Shown in pieces: positions 55,905-64,000 of a stretch of 64,000 bases of DNA (the first letter of the stretch is position 1; each line of letters begins with the position of its first letter). A program made the position numbers and the translations under genes. The stretch comes from Adiantum capillus-veneris (lineage: Eukaryota > Streptophyta > Polypodiopsida > Polypodiales > Pteridaceae), in assembly GCA_014529385.2 (NCBI GenBank), contig CM043960.1, forward strand, positions 27,049,896-27,113,895, read 5' to 3'. The notes beneath the pieces were generated by a model. The model saw nothing but the letters and a program-made list of their open reading frames with translations. It ran no database searches and had not been told where the DNA came from.

Positions 55905-56010
55905 GGGGGGTCTCAGATTTGAACATGGATGACTGATTAGTTAATAAAGACTCTTGCCTGGCTGGGGGTCTCGGATTGAAGGTGGATGACTAAAGACTCT
56001 TGCCCAGCCA
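55905..56010 (+). repeat. duplicated segment in the probable 3' UTR, with poly(A) signal
   Basis: GGGGTCTCRGATT..GAA...TGGATGACT...AAAGACTCTTGCC occurs twice (55905-55958 and 55964-56010). AATAAA is at 55943-55948 in the first copy, about 270 bp after the SET stop codon, and is a candidate poly(A) signal. Confidence 0.6.
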
Positions 56011-56029
56011 CCTAAAGAACAGAAAAGGG

Positions 56030-58135
56030 AGAGCTCTTTTGTTTTGTTCTATGTTTTCGGGGCAGATTCATTGCCTTGTTCATTATTGTAAAAGACTTTT
56101 TCCAAGGTGATGATGTCCATGTTGACGAGTGGCAGGAAATTGATTCTATGGAATTGGTATGTCTTGCAGCAATGTTTTTGGTAGAGTGGAGGAATTTTGG
56201 TTGTCAGTCGATAGCTGGATTGCTACAGGCTGTGAATGGTTCTGAGAAGAGGTTTTTGAATAAGATTGGCCATCCCTGTCATCGAGGGACAACAACCATG
56301 AGCATCGGTGGTTTAAAATTGAAAAGGCTGCTGATGAGCTTGATGATGCCTCTACCCAGTATTTGTTGTAACAGCGTGAAGCAAATTTTTCATATTATCA
56401 ATCTTAAATAGCAGCACCGATTGAAGTGGAGGTTCACTTTTGATGGTGCACCAAATTATATTAGACCAAGCTACACATTAGGTTGCATTGGCATTGTGGC
56501 TAAAAGGAGGTTGCATCCTTCCAACCTACTGAAACCTATTTTTTTATATAAAAAAACATAAGTCTATACATGAAAAATAATGTTGAAATAAGACTAGACA
56601 TCCTTGGAAATATTTTGGAATTATGCATGGAAACCTCCAGTGACGTGAAGCTCGAATGTGTTAATTTTTCAGGAGTGGAAGGATTTTGTCGGTATGTCCA
56701 CAATATAATTCAAGCAGCATCTTTTTTGGGTCTTTAACCTTTTCATCAAGGCCACAAAAGACGGAAGGAGAGAGAGAGAGGTAGGGAGAAGTAATGAACA
56801 CATGTTTGAGGATTAGAATGTTGTCTAGCAAGTTACCTTTGGTTAATGAGGTTTATTATTGAAAGTGGTACTCTATTATGCATCATAGTTTTGCTTAGCA
56901 AGTGTTCTTAAAGAGCTTAATTGTGTGGAAAATTTGTAGTCATCTTTCCTTCTTGGATGTCTAGTGTACTTTGCCACCAATTGCTTATGTGTATCTTGTT
57001 TGAGCATTCTTTGATATCGTTCATCTAAGATCTTCTAGGGGTCCCTATAGAGGGCTTGTGCATTTGCTCATCCAAACGCTAGCTATATGTCCATGAATGG
57101 GGAAGGTCGTTTATGGTTTAGCAAGCAGCAGGCCCGCGCATTTGCTATGGCCATCACCATCTTTCAAGAAGTGGGGGTATCGAGCATGTTGTTAATGTTT
57201 GAGGGTATTCAACTTTTGGGCCCAGACTTCTAATGAAAAATTTTCCCTATCTTGCGTAGAACTCTAGCTTCGTCTTCATGTGGTGTATACCATTCCGAAT
57301 CTTATGCGCTTTAGGCCTTACATTCTTGACACTCCACAATGTCATAACGTAGCTGATGAAAATTGTTTTGAAGGTGAGTGGTGCTTGTTACAAAAGAATT
57401 AAAATGAAGGCGAATATATGACCAGTCTTCCCAAAAACATGAGAAATTGGGTCCTTTAAATTTATAGGGGTGTGTTGAAACTTTATAGAGTTTTTAATGA
57501 GATTATAGGTGAAGTATCAAAAATTTCACCAATTTTCCAGATTGCCAATCTATTGTGGCTGTTCAACAGAGGTTTGAGGCATGTGGTGTCTAGATAAAAG
57601 CAAGTCTAGCAAAAGGACTTGTGTGATATTGCTTGCTGCCGAACTTGGAATATTTCACTTTTGAGGTTTAGGGTCAAGGAAGAAGGGGGGGACACAAAAG
57701 AGGGCTAATTCTAAACTTATGGTACAATGGGCTCAAGAATGTTAAGAAATTCAAAGCTTTTGTTTGCATGTAGGGCACCGACAGTTTTAAAGCAAACCTC
57801 ATCCAAAAGTCAGATGCGCATTGCTATTTTTATTTATGTGATTTAAAATGAAAAAAGAAAAGACGGACCGTTGGATTTCGATATTTTGCAATGCTGCTGC
57901 AAGACAGCCCAACTAACCATGAGACATGAGGGCGGCGGGAGCGCCACGGGTTCTTCTGCTTTTGTTGTTGTTGTTGTTGCCCAGCAGTTGAACCATCATG
58001 CTCTCTCTCTCTCTGCTCACGTTGGCATTGCGTCTGCTTTTTTGTAGGCATTCAGGCCATGATTGGCAATGCGCATCTTTAACTTTTAGCCTGCTATTAG
58101 ATTTTTGGGTTCTCAACCACTCAAGGACACTCCTG
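56030..58135. other. no recognisable gene
   Basis: AT-rich. A 111-codon frame (56076-56411) has no recognisable domain and is probably chance. A few short GA/CT runs (56770, 57998) occur. Confidence 0.5.
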
Positions 58136-58185
58136 GTCCCTCTCTCTCTCTCTCTCTCTAATGACCCGGTCGGGGTTGGTGTGGT

Positions 58186-58209
58186 GGGGTGGGGTGGGGT
58201 GGGGCGGGG
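58186..58209 (+). other. G-quadruplex-type motif
   Basis: GGGGTGGGGTGGGGTGGGG then CGGGG: five G4 runs with single-base loops, just after a (CT)n run (58139-58159). Confidence 0.8.
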
Positions 58210-58456
58210 CTGAGGGGATCATCAATGGTCGGGGGCCGCAGGCAAAATCAGGGCCATGGATATAGATCCCCTAATTTACAAAACGCTCGAATTTAAACGA
58301 ATTTTACATCGCTCTGCATACAAATACTAAGCGGACTCCAGCACCCATTGGTTAGTGATCGGGAGCACAGGGTCCAAGACTCGGGATCGGGAGCACAGGG
58401 TGTCGAGCCGAATTTACATTTTTCACCTGAATTTACAATGATTGCATCTTATAAAC

Positions 58457-58457
<1 letters not shown>

Positions 58458-58489
<32 letters not shown>
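58458..58489. repeat. poly(C) tract, about 32 bp
   Basis: Uninterrupted C run followed by AAAAAAA and more C-rich bases, immediately left of the MITE at 58506. Confidence 0.9.
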
Positions 58490-58491
<2 letters not shown>

Positions 58492-58609
58492 AAAAAACCC
58501 ACCCCCACTAATTGACACCTCCATTTGGAGGTGGGATCAATGGCTCCCGATCACCGGTTGATCGTGACCGTTGGATTGCCTACGGAATGCGAAAGATTTC
58601 AACTTTTTT

Positions 58610-58677
58610 GGATTCAGGACTTGAACCCACCACCTTCTCTCCCACGGGATTGACTCTAACCACTAGGCTATCGCGCA
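58610..58677 (-). repeat. tRNA-derived SINE head or tRNA relic
   Basis: Minus strand: GCGCGATAGCCTAGTGGTTA (box A, TAGCCTAGTGG) and, about 30 bases later, GGTGGGTTCAAGTCC (box B). It lacks a proper acceptor stem, so it is not a working tRNA gene. It lies inside the MITE. Confidence 0.55.
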
Positions 58678-58736
58678 CTCGTTGAAAGGTGGGTGTGGGA
58701 TAAGTTTATAGATCACGGCGTCGCGAACAGGTTTAC

Positions 58737-58912
58737 ACCTACTTCACACCGAGTTCGGACTGAGTTCACACCAAATTTGGTGTGGTGTGCAGGCCCTCCC
58801 CAGTTCACACCTAATTCACACCGTGTTCACGTCGAGTTCACACCGAGTTCACACCAAATTTGGTGTGGTGCACATATCTCCGAGTTCACGCTTAATTCAC
58901 ACCTAGTTTAAA
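58737..58912. repeat. GAGTTCACACC short repeats with 18-bp palindromes
   Basis: About ten copies of (C)GAGTTCACACC / TAATTCACACC. CACACCAAATTTGGTGTG, a perfect palindrome, occurs at about 58767 and 58851. Confidence 0.8.
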
Positions 58913-59005
58913 TGTCGATCGAATGGCTCGGATTGCACCTGCCTCGCGACGCCTACTGTGGGCCATTGATCCCACCTCCCTGGGGAGGTGTCATATAGTG
59001 ACGAG

Positions 59006-59041
<36 letters not shown>

Positions 59042-59073
59042 CCCCCCGCCCCCCAAAAAAAAAAAAAAAAAAA
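59006..59073. repeat. poly(C)-poly(A) tract
   Basis: About 35 C, then GCCCCCCGCCCCCC and about 19 A, immediately right of the MITE and similar in order (C then A) to the tract on its left. Confidence 0.9.
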
Positions 59074-59074
59074 G

Positions 59075-60769
59075 GCAACCCCAAAAAAAAGACTTGCCAA
59101 AACCACTTTTTCTAAAGAAATTAAGGCCACTCTTCTGTTCTTAAGTCAATGTTTACAGCATTTGTTAATATTTACACTAAAACTTGTAAAATTGTGGTAG
59201 TTCCTTCAAGGCAAGCTTGGAATCTAGCGGGGATTTTGCAAATTTGGTCGGTTTAAAATGCACCATACCCCAATTTTTGGGGAATAGTGTCCAGGCCAAT
59301 TAGGAGAGTCACCATGGGCTAAAAGATGTAACATGTCGCATAGGAGATTTGATTCTCTCACACACCTACTAAGACCACTCTATTGCAAACTCACTGGCCA
59401 TTTGCCATGGTTGTTCCTGTTGAAGAGATGGTTGAAAGTCTATATATTAGTGGAGTGTTAAGGTTACTATTGGAGTCTGCCCAAATTATTTGTTGTATTG
59501 TTCACAAGATTTTTGTTTAGGTACCACAACGGCCTTAAGAGGCTCTAATTTTTGCAAGCTAAAACATACCTGAGACGAGAAGAGAGAAAGATTCTTGAAG
59601 TGTTTCGAGCTTGGATACTCACTTGTCAAGCATTCAATAGATCTCTTGTTTTAGAATGCCCAAATGATGTCTTCACCTCATTACATTCACTTTGCAAGAT
59701 AAATGGCTATAAATGATATGTTTTACAAGGCAAAAATGGGGGGACCCATTAATAATCCTAGGTTTGGGATTATTTACCTTTTATGTTGGTCTTTTGATGT
59801 TTTTGATTATTAGATTTTCATGAAACCATATTTATATGGCGTATTCTAATTTGGGTTCATTAGGTCTCCCCAATCTCAGAAAAATAAAAAGTCTTCCAAA
59901 ACATATTAAGTGCATAAGTTATGGGCGAGTTTAGGAAATGAAAAGACAGATGAAGGTGAAAAATCAAAAGACAAATGAAGGTGGAAAGTCCAAAAACCTT
60001 TTGTGCTCACATTGGAAGCTCTTAGATTCCTATTTTGCAAAAGTTCCTTAAGCAAGCTATGGACTATCGCACAATTTTTAACGTGGATTACAAAGAGCCA
60101 CTGAACCTCCCAATCAATCTTCTTATATTTTCGTTAACCTTCCCTAATCAGCCTTCGCATACAATGACTCCATCAATTCGCCCACCAAACAAAAAATGAA
60201 AAATGCTTCTTTAGAGAAAAAAGCAAAAGGAAAAAAATCAACTTGAAGCATATAAAAATCAATTCAATGCGTATTTTTTCTTCATTAAAAATACAATACT
60301 CCATCCTATTTTTTTAATACATGATTTGATGACTCCATGTTCTTACATTGGCTCCTTTTGTGTTCTTTGAAACTCTAGTTTGATTGTCACTGTTGAACTT
60401 AAAGAGGCTGAAAGTGATTGCTAGATTTTGAGCATCTCTACTAACACTGTCTTGCAATTTCTTGATAGTCCTAGATAGAGTATGAATGGACTCCTTGAAA
60501 AGAGCCTTCACCAACATTGATGGTGTGTATGTTAGGGTTTCTTAAACAAGCCTTAGAGAAGAAGAGACTTATACCTTCATTTGATATTTTATTATTTCTT
60601 GTACCGATTGCACATGCATTTTCATGTGAAGCATAGAAATCTTTTTTCTTTTGGTTTTAAGTTTCTCAAAAAGTCCCTTCATTTCATATCATAGACTTAC
60701 ATTACATAACTTGATTTCCTTATTCTTTTATTGCTTAAGAATGTCTATGTGAATCTTCACCTTAAAACA
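59075..60769. other. no recognisable gene
   Basis: AT-rich sequence with no long ORF, terminal repeat or RNA gene that I can support. Confidence 0.5.
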
Positions 60770-60976
60770 AAAAATAGTACAAGAACTTTGAAACAAACGC
60801 ACACCCTATGTACAACGATCTCACAGGTAGGGAGAGAGGCATCCCATCACACACACCCTCCCCCATATGAGAACAGTCCTTAAAGACTTAGAACATGTCT
60901 TCAGGTTATCAAAAGGCGATTGAACCCCAGACTTGAGGCACATAGGCTACGAGTCTACCAATTGAGATAGCACCCA
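60770..60976 (-). mobile_element. probable tRNA-derived SINE
   Basis: The minus-strand head GGGTGCTATCTCAATTGGTA (box A) at 60976-60957, with GTCTGGGGTTCAATCGCC (box B) at about 60933-60916, followed by a non-coding body down to about 60770. The spacing fits an internal RNA polymerase III promoter. The body limits are approximate and no poly(A) is obvious. Confidence 0.55.
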
Positions 60977-61018
60977 TTGACATCTTCATTTTGTTTTTAA
61001 TGCGCATTTGTATGAGAC

Positions 61019-61130
61019 CCTTTTTTTTGGGGGTGCAAAACTAACAATTTGTGAGTGAATTGTATTAAGCACAACATAAAATTACAAAATAACCTCAAGC
61101 TCGAGTAGAGCCTTGAGTTACTGAAGATTA
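61019..61130 (-). mobile_element. 5'-truncated LINE tail with TSD
   Basis: Poly(T) (61021-61028) followed by GCAAAACTAACAATTTGTGAG...CTCAAGCTCGAGTAGAGCC, the same tail as at 62434-62550. Flanked by CATTTGTAYGAGAC at 61005-61018 and 61131-61144. Confidence 0.7.
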
Positions 61131-61144
61131 CATTTGTACGAGAC

Positions 61145-62212
61145 TTCTAAGCAAAGGCTTATGATAAGGTGGTTTTTTTAATCTTCTCTCATAATGTTTT
61201 TTTTGGGGATATAGTGTCTTTGTTCATAACCTTCTATACTGTTAAAGGGAGGCCATCAAGAGCTTTGCATGTTCAAAAGAGAAAAGGACTTAAGCTTTTG
61301 TGCTCATTACTACATTCATGTCTAGTTGAAGAAAAGCTCACTTTTTGGAAAAGTAAAATAGGGGGTTTTTCAGGGAGAATTTCAGTATGTTTATGGAGTG
61401 GAAAGCATGCTCATGAACTTTTCAAGAATAAGGAATGCATTCATTATGTGGAGCACTCGCATGAATAAAAAATTGTAGTTCCCATAATGTCAATTGTGAT
61501 AATGTTTTCTCTGTCAAAAGAAATTCTACCAACCCCATTCCTTGTCTATGCAATGGGGTTTATTTATTTTTCTCTTTGTGGGTTTGGGGGTGGTGGTGGT
61601 TGGGGGGAGGGGGGTTTGGCTATTATGGGTTTTTGGCTAGAGTAGGCCTCTTTCTTACTATGCCAACACTTTCTTTAGCAACTTGGGATGTTGGAAGGGA
61701 GTGTCACTATAAAGCACTACTAATTTAAGTCGCCCATTTATTAGGCATTATCTAATCATAATTTTTTGCCATCTCCTTTAGTTGTGGATTATTTTGAAAA
61801 TATACTTAGCCCCGCACTTTTGATGCACAACTTTCTATAAGCAATCTCATGTAATATGGTCTAAAATCCTTCTTATTGGTCTATAATCTTGTTCAACAAA
61901 AGCATCTTCGCGGTAGGAACAACAATTATTTTTTTCGTTGTGTGTTCGGGTAGTCTTTCTCAAATTGTGCAAGTGTAGCACATGAGCTCAATACAAGGGA
62001 GTTATTTTATATTCCAAGAGTTATAGGATTATATTTTAAAGGTATTTCTAATGGCTTCAAAAAAATTAAAAGATATTCCTCATTCTTCAAAGATTCTCTC
62101 AACAATTTAAAAAAACAATGCACTAGTTTATAGCACGTAGAAACAAGCAATGATGAAGCCTGTAGATTTGCAACAATATCAACTAGGATACTGGGAAGGA
62201 CGGATACAACAT
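61145..62212. other. no recognisable gene
   Basis: AT-rich. A 99-codon frame (61169-61468) shows no domain. A G-rich run (61578-61612) could form quadruplex structure. Confidence 0.5.

Positions 62213-62213
<1 letters not shown>

Positions 62214-62274
<61 letters not shown>
62214..62274. repeat. (GT)n(GA)n microsatellite
   Basis: About 20 bp of GT/TG followed by about 41 bp of GA. Confidence 0.95.
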
Positions 62275-62277
<3 letters not shown>

Positions 62278-62433
62278 ACTTTAAAGAGAAGAAAACACTA
62301 AACGAAAACCAAAATAGAAGAGAAACAAAAATATACCCATGTGAAGTTGACCCCCTCTTTATATGGACACAAAAGGTCTTTTGAATTTCTCTTTCATATA
62401 TCTTTTGATTTTCCACCTTCATCTATTATTTCA

Positions 62434-62912
62434 TTTTTTTTTTTTTTTGCAAAACTCATAATTGTGAGTAGATAGTATGAAGAACATCAGAAATATACAC
62501 CAACCTCGAGCTCAGACCGAGCCTAGAGGGTCAAAGGATTACAAGTTCTCTGCTTGACATAGAAACCACAACTACTCCTAGGCTTTACTTATTACAAGAT
62601 GTCATCATGATATGTATTGTTCTAGACCAGAAATATACACCAACCTCGAGCTCAGACCGAGCCTTGAGGGTCAAAGGATTACAAGTTCTCTGCTTAACAC
62701 AAAAACCACAACTACTCCTAGGCTTTACTTATTACAAGATGTCATCATGATATGTATTGTTCTAGACCAATCCTCTGAGGCTTGTTTACCTCCGATCATG
62801 TGGATCGTCACTTTGCTCTCTTGTATGATTTCACAAAAGCTTGCCATAGCCAGATCCCCCTCAAACACCCGACGGTTTCTTGCTTGCCAAATATGGTGAA
62901 GAAGTAGTACCT
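62434..62912 (-). mobile_element. 5'-truncated LINE, minus strand
   Basis: Poly(T) at 62434-62448 is the complement of a poly(A) tail. Minus-strand 62910-62770 encodes HHIWQARNRRVFEGDLAMAS and IIQESKVTIHMIGG, the end of L1-type ORF2 (W-x-ARNxxxFEG). The 3' UTR between carries a tandem duplication (62489-62768). Confidence 0.75.
62489..62768. repeat. 140-bp tandem duplication in the LINE 3' UTR
   Basis: CAGAAATATACACCAACCTC...TGTATTGTTCTAGACC occurs twice with period exactly 140 and only about four differences. Confidence 0.92.
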
Positions 62913-62929
62913 GATTATTTGTATGCAGA

Positions 62930-64000
62930 CAAGCAATTATTATGTTTTGAAAGACTTTATTTATTTTTGATATTGGGGAGACCTAATTACATGATGAGTT
63001 AGAAAATGAAAAATTGAAAATAGCAAGGTTAGAGGCATTTTAAAATACCTCTTGATTTTTGAAAGGTGGACTCCTTGAGGTTGTGAGAAAATTTGGTTCT
63101 TACTCTAGAATAACAAGGTGATGCTCACATTGGCATTCTAACACGAGAAGGTGCCATGGGTTCACTAAATAGACGACCTTTTGCTAACTAAAACCGATTT
63201 TTGTATGTTTTCTCCCTCCTCATGTAACCATTTTAGCATGCCAATAATAAATAACTTTAGCACATTTTCCTACCAAAACTTTGCATTTATTTTGTAAAAC
63301 TAGAAAACAAAGCTTAAGGTTTTTTAAAGGTTTTGTTCGTTGTATAGTTAGCTTATGACATGAGGTTTTTTTCTATGTCAAATGAGTATTGTCCTATAGT
63401 TCATGAAAAGCTTTGTTGAAAATTCTATCAGAATTTGAAGCTTAAAAAAAAAAACAATAAAAAGCTTGCAACTTCTTAATGATGTTACGTTCTAAAGGTT
63501 TATAGATAATTTCTAATACATATAACACTTAAAAATGACAAATCTATCTTTAAAAGCCTAGTTGTTGTGAACAATAGCAAAAGATTTTGCAAATGATAAC
63601 TAGGAGGCAAATTTTGATCTTTCAATGCTCATACTAAAGAAAAACGCTGTTTTATTGCTAAGGTATAGTCTAAAGCGATTCTATAGATTGAAACAATCTT
63701 TTTTTTTTCTTTTGGAATCCAATCTTTCTTAAATATCAAATATCAAGCTCTCTTTTGAAATATTTTGATGCATAATTAGTCAAAAACATAAACTTGTCAC
63801 CAAACAAACATGTACATAAGTTCTAACTATGTTCTTTTTGAGTGATTTAAAAGTTTTGAAGTTACTCCCATTTTCATAGCTAATGTCTTTCAAGAGAAAA
63901 ATATAAATTGTTTGGTTTATTCAATTTTGTATTGTAACAAAATCTTCCACTTATATGCTACACAAACATTAATAATCATTATTTTAAGTATCAGTTAGCT
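62930..64000. other. no recognisable gene
   Basis: Strongly AT-rich with A and T runs. No ORF, element end or RNA gene that I can support. Confidence 0.5.

Larger units (their letters stand above)
58506..59000. mobile_element. CACTA-like MITE, 495 bp
   Basis: Terminal inverted repeats of about 39 bp: left CACTAATTGACACCTCC...GGAGGTGGGATCAATGGC (58506-58544) and the complement of 58962-59000, which reads CACTATATGACACCTCC...GGAGGTGGGATCAATGGC. The CACTA start and short subterminal repeats (GAGTTCACACC) fit non-autonomous CACTA elements. Each TIR also folds on itself (ACCTCC/GGAGGT). A 3-bp TSD is not evident (CCC/ACG). Confidence 0.65.

Noticed and set aside
56076-56411. 111-codon ORF downstream of the SET gene
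   Set aside because: No domain, no obvious splice or promoter context, and a length expected by chance in this composition.
58610-60976. Functional tRNA genes at 58610-58677 and 60915-60976
   Set aside because: Box A and box B are recognisable but acceptor stems do not pair; SINE heads or relics are more likely.

Overview
This is nuclear DNA from a land plant. The signs are a plant-type SET-domain methyltransferase gene with GT-AG introns, Ty3/Gypsy chromovirus and Ty1/Copia elements primed by initiator-tRNA-Met, L1-type LINEs, tRNA-derived SINEs and long (GA)n tracts. The very large, repeat-packed intron suggests a large genome, possibly a fern or other non-seed plant; the species is an inference and not firmly supported.

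Host gene. Seven exons at 351-2159 (+) encode a Rubisco-LSMT/SETD3-like SET protein whose 5' end lies outside the window. All seven join in phase. A matching final exon at 55513-55671, in phase 0 and ending in TAA, supplies the lysine-rich C-terminus. The last intron would therefore be about 53.35 kb (2160-55512), and almost everything in the window is the contents of that intron.

Intron contents, from TSDs and interrupted reading frames. (1) A LINE fragment (3434-3843 + 7078-8638) is split by a 3.2 kb non-autonomous LTR element (3844-7077). (2) A protease/LTR remnant of family B' lies at 8639-10152. (3) A minus-strand Gypsy element A1 (10282-55194) has in its 5' LTR a second minus-strand Gypsy, A3 (13215-54900, TSD CAAAC on both sides). 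A3 in turn hosts three elements. A2 (14379-29377, + strand chromovirus) carries a near-complete LINE (19722-27952), which carries a 1.5 kb solo LTR (23985-25461, TSD CAGGG). B (30945-41177, TSD TCTTG) is a gag-protease element without reverse transcriptase; its gag is broken by a 482-bp tandem array that itself contains a Copia fragment. A5 (about 45305-54268, + strand chromovirus) carries a full-length Copia (45809-51343, TSD CCTAC). (4) A LINE-like tail and a (GA)n tract precede the last exon.

Downstream (55672-64000) are a probable 3' UTR with a duplicated poly(A) region, AT-rich DNA without recognisable genes, a CACTA-like 495-bp MITE flanked by poly(C), two tRNA-derived SINE heads, and two 5'-truncated minus-strand LINE tails.

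The least explained structures are the 482-bp array with three inverted repeats, an array of four covarying stem-loops at 44061-44340, the telo-box cluster in the A5 LTR, the unidentified ORF following the protease of element B, and a gag segment apparently inserted into integrase in A3.
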